Source: Quillaja saponaria (Eukaryota > Streptophyta > Magnoliopsida > Fabales > Quillajaceae). From it: 64,000 nucleotides of DNA. A model generated the notes under the pieces. The model saw nothing but the letters and a program-made list of their open reading frames with translations. It was not told the origin of the DNA and did not search any database. Both the position numbers and the translations under genes were made by a program. The DNA lies in NCBI GenBank assembly GCA_029379385.1, contig CM055610.1, positions 19,059,422 to 19,123,421 of the forward strand. The letters run 5' to 3'. This document shows, in pieces, positions 50,859-62,304 of this stretch; position 1 is the first letter of the stretch, and each line of letters opens with the position of its first letter.

Positions 50859-50886
50859 TTAAGATATATATATATATATATATATA

Positions 50887-51152
50887 TGTTAGAGGACATA
50901 TACGAGGGCAAATGATTGACAGGGGTTTTACACACTCTATTCTAAAGCTACTCCTACTGATTAATTAAAATTCAATATTTATTCATCAAAGATGTTTTCA
51001 AACGTATCACAGTGGCCTATGTATAGGCAACATCAATTCCTAGAAATAAGTAAAAGATAAATAAGCAACATAATAGGAAATAAAAGATAAAGTGGGGGGG
51101 GGGGGGGGACTTTTTAGTCCTACGCCTGAAATCACGGACTAGTAGTTTCCCA
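50887..51152 (-). repeat. 3' LTR of the gypsy element
   Basis: 266 bp. It pairs with 56659-56951 through shared blocks such as TATACGAGGGCAA, CACACTCTATTCTAAAGC and CTACTCCTACTGATTAATT. It contains a run of 15 G (51094-51108) not present in the other LTR. Confidence 0.88.
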
Positions 51153-51337
51153 TCATTCTCTTCCGGTAAGAAAGAACTCGACTCCATAAAGTTAGTCTAC
51201 AAATACAACTCTAAAAAGTAAAGAGCCAGTGAACAAAGGTCATCCTTTAAAATCCAATGTAGTGTTTGATGGAGGACGCTTTTTCCACTGGACTAAGAAA
51301 CAACGGTACCTACCATTTGAAGAACTAGCGAACATAT

Positions 51338-52754
51338 CTAGCAAGACTGAATTAATTTCATCGACCTGTTGCTGAAGTGGGGGAACTGTCTGTAACAGTA
51401 GTAGTGGAAGGCAATATAAGGGATACAAAATTGCCTAGATAAAGGGTTAGATCCTCCTGCATTGAAAACTGGACTAGTATTCAAATGATCGGGCAAATCA
51501 AGTCTATAAGCATTTGGTCCAAGTTTCTCAATTATGGAATAAGGGCCAATGGACTTAGCATGTAATTTCTTAGATGAAGTGAAAGGCATACGTTGAGAAT
51601 GTAAATGAGCCAAAACACTATTACCAACATTAAACTCTTTAGCCCTACGATGGACATCAGCAACAAGTTTATAATTAGCAGTACTCATAGCAAGTTTTCG
51701 TCTAATTTTACCAAATAATGTATGATTTTGAGATGCAAAAGATTCAACAGGCTCAAAAATATTGGTATTAGGTGGCAAAGGAACAAGATAAATAGGGGTA
51801 CCTGGTTTATAGCCATAGACACACCCAAAAGGGCTCCTGCCCGTAGACCTATTGACAAAGTTATTATAAGCAAATTTAACCATAGACAACACCAAATCCC
51901 AATTACCCTATTTTTCTCATACTGTATATCTAAGCAGATTACCCAAGCTAAGATTAACAACCTCAGTTTGGCCATTAGTCTGAGGGTGAAAGACAGACAA
52001 AAATTACAAACTAGTACCACACACTTTCCAAAGTGTCTTCCAAAAATAACTTATAAATTTAACATCTCTATCAGACACTATAAAGGAAGACAACCCATAC
52101 AACGTGACAACCTTTCTGAAAAATAACTTAGTAGTGTGGGAAGCATCAGTAATCTTGTTATACGGTATAAAGTGGGCCATCTTAGAAAACTTGTTAACTA
52201 CGAAAAAAATACTATCATGTGCTCTAGAAGTTCTAGGCAATCCTAAGACGAATTCCATACTCAAATCGTGCCAAGGCATGTGTGGTAGCGTAGGGTATAT
52301 AACCCTAGTTTTTTTGTTTCTATGCCTTTCCTAACGAAAAGGTTCAACACTGGAAAATAATTCGAGCAACGTCCTTCTTTAATGAAGGCCAGTAAAACCT
52401 ATCCTCAACTAAGGCGATGATTTTATCTTAACCTAAATGACTAGCTAATCCACCAGCGTGCATCTCCCAAACTAAGAAATCTCGCAATGAAGTACATGGA
52501 ATGCACAATCTAGTGGCTCGAAACAAGTAACCTTCAACAAGATAGAAATCAACATGCTCCTTACGGTTACCGTCACTAACATCACTAAAAATCTCACTAA
52601 AATCAGGACAACTGCTATAATTGTCCTTCAAACACTCCAAGCCACTAATCTTAATGGACAATGTATATAGTATAACAACTACACAACTTAGACCATTAGC
52701 TACCTTATTCCCAACTCCTGATGTATGCTTGAGAACAAAGATGTATTCATCCAA
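51338..52754 (-). pseudogene. Retrotransposon RNase H end and integrase remnant
   Basis: FVLKHTSGVGNKVANGLS marks the RNase H tail, followed by the HHCC zone (WEMHAGGLASHLG), the core ([36 protein letters not shown]) and the C-terminal region (AKSIGPYSIIEKLGPNAYRL). The first core Asp, usually SMDF, is Glu here. The frame is broken several times and no chromodomain is seen. Confidence 0.78.
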
Positions 52755-53414
52755 AAATTCTACCCACCTAGCATGTTTAGACTTTAAATGCCTCTGTGAA
52801 TGCAGGTATCTTAAAGCTTACTAGTTGGAGTATAGTATAATCTCTTTTGACAATAAGTAGTATCACTAATGATAGAGTGACCATATCACAGCGTACAACT
52901 CTATACCAAAGTAGAGTACCTCTGTTTTGCATCAAAGAGTTTCTTACTAAAGAATGCAACTGGATGACCCTCTTGAATTAAGACAACACCTATACCTAGT
53001 CCCGAAGCATCACATGCAATGCTCAAAAAGTTTACTAACGTTAGGGTGTCTTAATACAGGTTCCTCAGTTAATTTTTGCTTGATAGCAACAAAAGCTCTT
53101 GTAGTGGCAGGAGTCTAGCAAAACTCACCCTTCTTATGACACTCAATGATCGGGGCCATGATAGAGCCAAAATTTCAAATGAAGCACCTATAAAACGTAG
53201 CTAACCCATGAAAGCTTTGAACATCAGAGATAGTTTTTGGTTCTGGCAACTCCCAAATAGGTCTAATCTTATCAGGGTTAGCAGATATACCTTGGATAGA
53301 TACTATGTGCTATAGAAAAAGGATACTAGACTGGAGGAAATTGCATTTCTTGAGATTAACGTATAATTTTTCCTCCCTAAGAATAAGAAACACCCTCTGT
53401 AAATGACCCATTTG

Positions 53415-53879
53415 TTATTCCTTTAACTTGCTATAGATTAAGATATTATCAAAGTAAATCACAAGAAATTTACCTATGAATGGTTTAAAGATTTGTGTCA
53501 TAACCCTCATGAATGTGCTAGGGGCCATTAAACAGGTCAAAGACATGACTAACCATTCAAATAATCCATCATGAGTTTTAAAAGCATTTTTCCATTTATC
53601 TCCGAGTCTAATCCGAATTTGGTGATAGTCGTTATGCAAGTTTATCTTAGAGTACTAGCTAGAGCCAGCTAACATGTCTAGCATATCCTCAAGCGTAGGT
53701 ACAGGAAACCTATACTTTATGGTAATTCTATTAATGTCTCTACTGTCAATGCACATCCTACATGACCCATCCTTCTTAGGAGTTAACAAAGCATGGATAG
53801 CACACATACTAAAACTGTGTCTAATCTTATCATTTTCCATAAATTTACTCACCTGTTGATTTAACTCCTCTCGTTCCAC
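53415..53879 (-). pseudogene. Retrotransposon reverse transcriptase remnant
   Basis: Motifs TPKKDGSCRMCIDSRDIN, RFPVPTLEDMLDMLAG, then a TAG stop, then [23 protein letters not shown] and [11 protein letters not shown]. The catalytic YFDD box reads YFDN, which should abolish activity. Confidence 0.8.
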
Positions 53880-54124
53880 AAGATTTAACCTATAATGAGG
53901 TAAGTTAGGTAACTTGGACTCTGAAACTAAATCGATAGCATGTTGGATATCTCACAAGGGTAGGAGCTCATCAGGAAGCTCCTCTGGTATAACATCAGGG
54001 AATTCTGCTAGCAACTGATAAATTGCAGGGGAATAAGACTGCCCACTCTCAAGTACAACCTCTCTAGCCATTAAGAACAAACACAAGGGATTTTTATGAT
54101 TTTGTTTCTCAAAAGCCCTACCAT

Positions 54125-54580
54125 TTAGGATGCTAATTCTATTTTGAGCTGTAGGGTGAGGAGTTGGTTTAGTTTGAGCTGAGGTTTCTTGTCTGAAGGT
54201 CTAGTAGGTAATAAGACAACCTTCTTACCTTTAAACTTAAACTCACAAGTATGATCCTTACCATGGATAGTCACATCTAGATCGTAAAGCCATAGTCGTC
54301 CTAATAACACATGAGCAACATCCATAAGGAGGACATCACAATACATTTCCTCTGCACACTTGCCTAGGTGAATGGGCACTAGACATCATTGAGTTACAGG
54401 CAATGTGGTCCTATCTACCCTAGCTACTTTAAAAGGTGTAGGGTGTTGCTCCCCCTTAAGGTTAAACCGAGTGATAGCAAGTTTAGATACAATATTCATA
54501 GTGCTACCATCATCGATAACCACAAAACAAGAGCGTTTATTGCATTTGGTGTAAGTTTGAAAAGACTTGTATGCTTCCAT
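54125..54580 (-). pseudogene. Retrotransposon aspartic protease remnant
   Basis: Retropepsin-like: VIDDGSTMNIVS carries the active-site Asp-x-Gly, followed by HPTPFKVARVDRTTLPVTQ, a TGA stop, then HVLLGRLWLYDLDV. This is the usual plant gypsy protease layout. Confidence 0.7.
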
Positions 54581-54774
54581 TGCTCACTCACTACGGTGGT
54601 GGACAAGACTTGTCAAACTACACTACAATGTTGCTTAGCCATGTTAAGGTTAGCTATCACAACATTCTTATACTCATCCTTAGAGGTAGGCTCCAAGGGT
54701 GCCAACACTGATGGTGGTAATGACTCTATGGGTGGATCACTAGGGGTTTCTTCTAAGGATAAAGCTCTAAGAGG

Positions 54775-56081
54775 ACATTGGGCCACTGTGTGACCTTATT
54801 GTTGACAACTAAAACACTAGACAGTGGAATTATTAGGTGGGATGTTAGAACTATTAATAGAGTATGATTCTCTAGTCCTCTCAGTATTGTCGCTAAAGGC
54901 AGACTGAGAAAACGACCTTGACGATGATAAGGGATTGGACTTGGGTGGGTTGACAGATTGAGACTAGCAAGACCCATTAAACTGAAAAGGTGACCTCAGC
55001 TAATGGTATGTCTTGAGATTCCTTTTGACTTTAAGTGCCTTCTGGTAGGCCTCCTCTGAGGAACTAGGGAAATCACGGTCAACCTCTCTTTTAATCTCCA
55101 TTCAAAGTAAATTAATGAACCTCCGAACCCCATAAATTTTACCAATATACTGACTCATAACTAAAAGGTCATCAAATGTTGACATGTAGTTAATGACAGT
55201 AGAGGTTTGCTTAAGGGAGATAAATTGGTCATAAAAATCTAATATACAGTGCTGGGTAAGGTACTTACTTTTTAGTTATCCTTTCATAGCTCTCCAAATA
55301 TAGTGCTGGGTAAGGCACTTTTTCATGATCTGCAAATTGATAAAAGTCAAAATAATCCTCAAGATCATCTACCTAATCGATAAAGGTCGTAGGGTCTAAT
55401 CGACCATCAATAGCACCTACATCTAGTTTCACTAACTGAGCTACACTTCCTTGGTCTTCATAGCCATTTCACATGTATGGGGCAAAAATAGAATTTGTTT
55501 CTTCGTCTTTACAAAAAGAAATAAAAAGGAGAGAAAGTAAAAAAAAGAAAAAGAAAATAGGAGTAATTAGTTATGCCATGTTCACTTTATACTTATACAT
55601 GTATACTTATACGTATGTTCATGGGCAAATGACGGGATCATCATACCTAACAGGGTAGGAAGGATATCGGCCATGGGCTATGGGGTTCATAAGGTCTACA
55701 ATGGGGTTAGCCCTCTAGGAAATCATCATCTGGAATATCTAACTCAGGTCAAGGGTCAACTTTATGTGGGGTTAGTTTCACATGTGCTTCATCATCAGGG
55801 TGATGGGGAGGTCTAGTACCTCTAGGGGCATTACTACTTACAACAGGGGTATGGGGAAGACGAAACTGAGTTGGAATGAGGGAGCTATTTTATTGACTAA
55901 CAGACGTACTGACACCTTCCCCTATGCTGTTTTGACTCATCATTTGACTAAGGAGATCAATGCACTCTACTAACTCACCATATCTATGGTAATGATACTC
56001 CTTATAAGGGTCCATGTCTGTAGATGTAACTTCAGGGTCATTAGATTCAACAGGTGGAAAGGCTTTTTTGTCTTTGGTCAT
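54775..56081 (-). pseudogene. Retrotransposon gag remnant
   Basis: The frame opens at the ATG at 56081 (MTKDKKAFPPVES) and is broken repeatedly. The nucleocapsid zinc knuckle is visible at 54775-54816 as CFSC, then GHTVAQC, but a TAA at 54796-54798 interrupts it. Confidence 0.7.
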
Positions 56082-56658
56082 AAGGAGTGCAAATAATATG
56101 CAAGTGATGAAATTGACAATGATAGGAAAGTAACTTGGACTAAAGTAGTAAATTAATTAAATAATCAAATAAATATTAATCAAGCATTCTAAGAGAGAAA
56201 TCATACCTATATCGCACAATCCAAGCATTTTCCAACTAACAGACCCCAACATCAACTTTAGGATGTCAAAAAATCTTAGGAACCAGTCTGAGAAGTCAAA
56301 GGACATGTCAAAATAAGGGTGAACTGTGCCAGTCAACTCTGGGATGATTCTGGTCAGCTCTGAGATGAACTGGACACATGGCAAATAAGTGGATTAAGAC
56401 TAAATAAATAGATGGCATGAATGATGACGTGGAGGGTGACATGGAGATGACTAGATTTTAGATGACGTGGATGCTAACGTGGATGATGATGCGGCAGACT
56501 GTTGTAGTGGGACTCTTTGGCGGGTGTGAGAGTGTGTACTTGATTTTCTCTGCTCATGTCTTTTGTGGGGTTATTTTGTGGATTTGTTTTGCAGAAGGTA
56601 GTGAAATAAGTATGGCAGCAATGGTGGTAAAAAAAAAAAAATTATACCGATTTGCTCT

Positions 56659-56951
56659 TGATAAAGGACGTATACGAGGGCAAGGGATTGACAGGGTTTC
56701 ACACACTCTATTCTAAAGCTACTCCTACTGATTAATTAAATTCAAAATTTATTCATCAAAAGTGTTTTCAAACGTATCAAATGGCCTATGTATATCAATT
56801 CCTAAAAATAAGCAACATAATAGGAAATAAGATATAAAACAAGAGATAAATCCTAATAATAGATAAAGCAAGAGATAAATCCTAATAATAGAAAAAGTCT
56901 AGGGAGGACTTCTGAATCTTATGCCTGAAATCACAGACCGGTGGCTTCCCA
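56659..56951 (-). repeat. 5' LTR of the gypsy element
   Basis: 293 bp, longer than its partner. It includes a 29-bp tandem duplication (56840-56868 and 56869-56897, CAAGAGATAAATCC...) where the other LTR has the G run. Many mismatches between the LTRs indicate an insertion that is not recent. Confidence 0.88.
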
Positions 56952-59900
56952 TAAATATGTATATATATAGATCATGTAGTTACCTTAAGAATGTCATAAT
57001 TAACTTTATTTGGCCCTCTTGACGAAGAGGAGGCTACATGAAGGGAATATTTTCTATCAAAAACCATGTGACTTTTGAATATGGTTGCACTTGGATTCCT
57101 GAAATCATCATATATGAGAAATTGTCATAAGCACTAATATATGTATGTATGCATATATTTATGTACTGTATCTCTTTCAATATAACACGCTAAAGTTGGC
57201 AAATCTATGAAAACTTAAAAGATACTTTAACCTGACATATCTTTAATATATTGAATTATTGCTCTTGTCCAATAAATTTGCAATTTTAATTATATGATAA
57301 AATAAATTAAATACATAGTAAAATATGTACCTTGTTTTATTTATGTAGGATTCAATACTTGCACCATCTTTAGTTCCAACGTGAGATGCAGGCAGCACAT
57401 AAGTGAAACCAGTGTCTACATAGTAATCGCCTTTCATGATAATGCCCTCAGCACCAGATGCATATCCTACAACCTCACCATCCCCCACCGAAGTCGCAAA
57501 GTACTATTTTGCCCTTTACCAACTTGGGATCCAATGATCCGTCAATGCAAAACCTAGTGGTCAATGGAGCAATAAAATTTGTGATATTAATTTATTTCCT
57601 ATAACTATAATTTCTAGATTCATTTTGAACCTAAGATCCTAACAACTGAATTGTACTAAAAATTTGGAATGAGATTCCTATAACATTACATATCATACAC
57701 ATTTAATTTATATTAAATTATATTTTTGGTCTCTAAAATATGACATTTTTGTCAATTTTATAATTTTGGCAGTCAGTTTAATCTAATACATTTTAAAATG
57801 TTGAAAGCTTATCTCTGTCTAATTTTAGTTCTCCAAAAATGTCTTGGGTCAATTTTATTCTTTGGGAATTCAAAAATTTTCAATCAAGTTAAATTTCTCA
57901 TTCTCATGTTATGCATAAAAGTGATTCAATAACTTTACATGATTTAATGATAAATAACCAAAAAAATTTTGCAAGATATAAAAACCATTATGTACGTTAT
58001 TATTTGTATAAACTGACTAAGAAAATTCTTATAGAACCGAACTAAAAATTAATATAATTCTGAATGACCAAAAATAGTAGATAAACATTATTATATTAAA
58101 AAAATGAGTAGGAGAGAAAACATGTGCCAAAATAAATTAGAATTTAAAAGGTATAAAAATAAATTTACTTTAAAAATATACTATTTTCTATTTGACAATT
58201 GAAAAATTATTTTTCTAAATAAGGTCCTTTAGGATTTAATTTTTTTTTTATTTTGGTCCTCCAACGTTCAATTTTAAAAAAAGAAGATCAAATTCTTATT
58301 CAACGTAGAGTTATTTAATTTGGATAGAACACAATATATATTTCTTTTGGTAGAGTATATAATTTTTTGATATGGTTAAAAATACTTGAAAAAAAAAAAT
58401 TTATGATCTATGAAAAAAATATGTGTCTAACATTTAAAATTGAATAAATAAAATTTTCTAATGATTGAGTTAATATTCAGGTGTTATTTCATTTCATGCA
58501 TTAATAATCATTTTTTCATTACCTCCTAGAAAACATGTTAGCAATTTTGTTTTATTCAATCTCAATTTACTAATTTTGAAATCGATGAAGAGTCTAATTA
58601 AATAACAGTAGACCCAAATAAATAAATAAAATTTTCGACCACTTGATTAAAAAAAAAAAAACTGAAGGATCAAAATAAAAAATGACATAATCTTCAAGGA
58701 CAATAACTGGAAATAAGCCTTTTAAATTTTATAATTTACCCAGATTTCAAGGAAGTGGATTTTGGATTTGGTGCATCTCGACCGTGGATTATGGGATACA
58801 AACGACCCTTGAGGTCATATGAATTAATGTTAACACCCTGTATTGAGACAATAAAACAATCCATTAACAAAATGTAAAATACAATATTTAATCGAAGTTT
58901 TGATTTTGCATAGAAAAATACAATATTTATTAATCAAAGTTTTGATTTTGCATAGAAAGATTATTATTATTATTATTATTATTATTCGGAAAAATTCATT
59001 GAGCTTATTAGATACATAATGAGAGGTAATTTTTTATCTCCTCATAAACCTCTCAGTCTAAGTAAATGGTAATTCGGTCACAAATTTGTATTACACAACA
59101 CAAAGAGACGAATCAATTGGTAACTTCGAACGCCTACAACGTGGCATACCAAGTATCTACGAAATTTGTTTTTCAGAAACACAAACTATTTAATTAGATA
59201 TTGTCTACGATCTGGCTACCAATTAAGTGACATAATTCTCAACCAAATAAATATTATCATCTCATAAGAAACGTGTTTTCATTCAAAGAGTTGCAAGTAA
59301 TAATAGAATATTGTTTAGTTTTACCTCATAAGTAGTCTTGTCTCCCAACTGAATTTCTGCAAAGATTTTTCTATCAGTAGTGCTAGCAGCAACAGAAAGT
59401 AACCATGGCGCTACGTTTCCAACTGTTCCAAGAGTTGGACCTTCGTTACCGGCTGAAGCTGATACAAGCACTCCACGTCTCATTGCATGAAAAGCTCCAA
59501 TTGCAATTGAATCAATGAAATAGTCAATAGCAACATTCCTTCCAATGGAAATAGTGATTATATCGACGCCGTCGGCAATGGCATCATCAAACGCGGCCAT
59601 GATATCAGCATCATCATTACTGTTACCATCATTCCAACTAATTTTGTACACAGCAATACGTGCTGATGGAACTCCTCCTCGAGCTGTGCCACTGGCAATA
59701 CCGTAAAAGCTTGCAGATTTAACGAAGTTGCCAGCTGCTGTTGATCCTGTGTGTGTCCCGTGACCATTTGAATCTCTTGGAGATATGACTTCATTTTTGC
59801 TGAAGTTTCTGTCAGCTTTGTAATATTTTGCTCCAATGATTTTACTGGAATTAATTAGTCAATGTATAAGTCCAAATAATCCTTCTTCTTTTTTTTTGGG

Positions 59901-61104
59901 TAAAATCTGTGACATAATTATGTATACATACTTGTTGCAAGGGAAGTTGGGAGCACAGGTTCCCTTCCATTTTTTGGGCGGTGGACCAAATCCTTCGTCG
60001 CTGAAGCTTTCAGAATCAGGCCAGAGTCCAGTATCAATTACTCCAATAATTATGTCACTCTGTGCAGTTTTAGATGCTCTTTGAATATTGGGAGTAAGGC
60101 CAATGAAGTCCCATGATCTTGATGTATGCAATTGTTTCTTTTCATTTGGGAATACAGAAACCACTCCTTCCATTTCTAATTTTCCAACATGCAATTCAAT
60201 ATTGTCATTGTGTTGAACACAAACGAAGAAAAAGAAGAACGATAATGGCTGAAAAGGAAGAAAGTTTGATGTTACCCACCAGCCATTTTTAGCATTTCCT
60301 TCTTGTTTAGCTTTGCCACAAAGTCCATGGAAACTTCAGTTTGTAGCTATCCAGAACTTTTGGCACTTCAACGTTACTGATGCCATGCCATATGCAAATA
60401 CATTAATTAAGTCAGTAATTTATTCATCTCTTTCTTTACAAACAATCAATTTTTTGTACACCTTGTTATTCTCCCTTTGAACGTAACATACCTATCCACG
60501 ACTTCACGCAGCATATTTGTGTGAAGCGTAGACACGGAGACATCAGCATTTGGCCGGTCACCCATGTACACAATATAAGTCTGCATTAATATAAGAGGAA
60601 ATTAGAGTTAATATAAATATTGCTAATTACCTTTAAGAGAAAGTGCATCGACTTAGATTTATAAAAGTTTCAACCCAATAGTCATCGATCACTGAAAATG
60701 ACTGTTAGGCCTTCAACCCCTTCATCATCATTATGTAAAAGTCTAAAAGAAAATGATGCCAAGTTATTTCATCTAAGCGCTTCAACAAAGAAAGAAAATT
60801 CCTTCCCTCCTTTCCCACACTCAAAATTAAGAAAAAGCAAAAGGAAAGGAAATTAGTTTCAGATGTATTGAATTGAATAATGGAAAAAGAAAAAAACATC
60901 TTGAGGTGTATTTGCCTGGCGATCATCTTCCGAAGTTGAGTGAACTTTAAGCAGTACTGTTGAATAAACCACTAAGAGGATGAACCACCAAATGGCAATG
61001 TTGAATTTTCTCCCCATTGGAAAAGGGAAATCGGAAAATGCAAATGGAGGGATAGAAACTGGTAACCAATGGACTTGACGAAAGAGTGAAAGACATAAAC
61101 ATGG

Positions 61105-61113
61105 CTATTTATG
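61105..61113 (-). promoter_or_regulatory. TATA box of copy D
   Basis: CATAAATAG on the minus strand, 88 bases upstream of the ATG at 61017. Confidence 0.62.
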
Positions 61114-61174
61114 CACATTCTAAAGTCATTGCACAATTTTATTATTATTATTAATTTTATTTTTTTGGGGCTAT

Positions 61175-62304
61175 GCAACAATTGAACCACACAATTGTTA
61201 TCTACTAAATCACGAAAATTTGCATGAATATTGATAATATCAAATTATACAATTCCAATCATATTATAAAACTGTAGCTTGTAACCAATGAATGAAATTT
61301 AATGGAAGAGTGGAACACATATATATGGCTATTTAATTTATGCACATTTTAAAGTGATTGTAATCATTTTTTGTTTTCCCAACAATTAAACCACACAATT
61401 GTTATCCACTAAATCAGGTGCAAGCCTCCTCAACCATCTTTCTCATTGGTCTCTTTCTTTTTTGAACTTCACTTCAAATTAAATTTTTTATTATTTATCC
61501 TTCTACCGACATCTTCTTCTTTTCAAATAAATGGGTAATAAAGTCATTATATATTAATTTCTTACAATAAAAGGAAATAAGAGAGGGAAAAAAAATACTC
61601 ACTTCTTCATATTAAGGAAAATTAATTTTATTTTTTAAAAATAATTCTTCTAATAACAAATATATATTTTTGGCTTATTTACTGTTTGGTATCTAAATAT
61701 TACATCATTGTTTATTTTGGTACTTTTTGAATAATTTTTCTAATTAGGTCCCTCAAGATTAGTTTTTTTCTATTTTGGTCCTCCATTGGTTTAATTTATT
61801 TTAATTGAGTTCTTAATCAACTTCAAATTATTAAATTGAGATGAAAACTAACGAATTAGCTAATATTTTTCAGAGATGATAAAATAAATTACTATTAATG
61901 CATGAAATAAAAAATCACATGAATATTAACTCAATCTTCAGCCAAATTTAATTTCTCAATTTTAAATATTACAATTGAAAATTGTTTTTGCAACAATTAA
62001 ACCACACAATTCTTATCTGCTAGTTAACATACACACACACAACCACACTTTTTTTGGGGGGGCCTATGCAACAATTAAACCACACAATTCTTATCCGCTA
62101 GTTAAGATAAGTTTCCATGATTATTGATAATAATAGATTGTACAAATTCAATTATATTATTATATGTGACATGATCAAGTTATAACGGTCTTGGAGGGCC
62201 TTATGCAACAATTAAACCACACAATTCTTATTATTACATGTGACATGGTCAAGTTATAACAGTCTTGGGAGGCCCTATGCAACAATGAAACCACACAATT
62301 CTTA
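61175..62304. repeat. Six copies of a promoter-proximal motif upstream of copy D
   Basis: The block GCAACAATTAAACCACACAATT plus TTATC is found at 61175, 61381, 61990, 62068, 62205 and 62279. Several copies are followed by the same downstream stretch (CTAGTTAAGATAAG, ATGATTATTGATAATAATAG, GTGACATGATCAAGTTATAACGG). A single diverged copy sits at the same place before A (3924-3950) and B, and a partial one before C (34735-34755). Confidence 0.8.

Larger units (their letters stand above)
50887..56951 (-). mobile_element. Ty3/gypsy LTR retrotransposon in intron 8 of copy D
   Basis: 6065 bp, minus strand, same orientation as the host gene. LTRs at both ends start TGGGAA and end TAACA/TATCA in element orientation. 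The order gag, protease, reverse transcriptase, RNase H, integrase is that of Ty3/gypsy. A purine-rich tract (GGAAGAGAATGA) lies just before the 3' LTR (51153-51164). It inserted in a TA-repeat, so the target duplication is not readable; no clear primer-binding site was found. The coding region has many stops and altered catalytic residues, so the element is dead. Confidence 0.92.

Noticed and set aside
51722..52126. 134-codon plus-strand frame within the retrotransposon
   Set aside because: Shadow of the integrase region on the opposite strand.
56630..56658. Search for a tRNA primer-binding site next to the 5' LTR
   Set aside because: The bases after the LTR (AGAGCAAATCGG) do not clearly match the common plant initiator-Met site; too weak to annotate.
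58963..58986. TTA-type trinucleotide repeat, considered as a structural or regulatory signal
   Set aside because: Ordinary intronic microsatellite.
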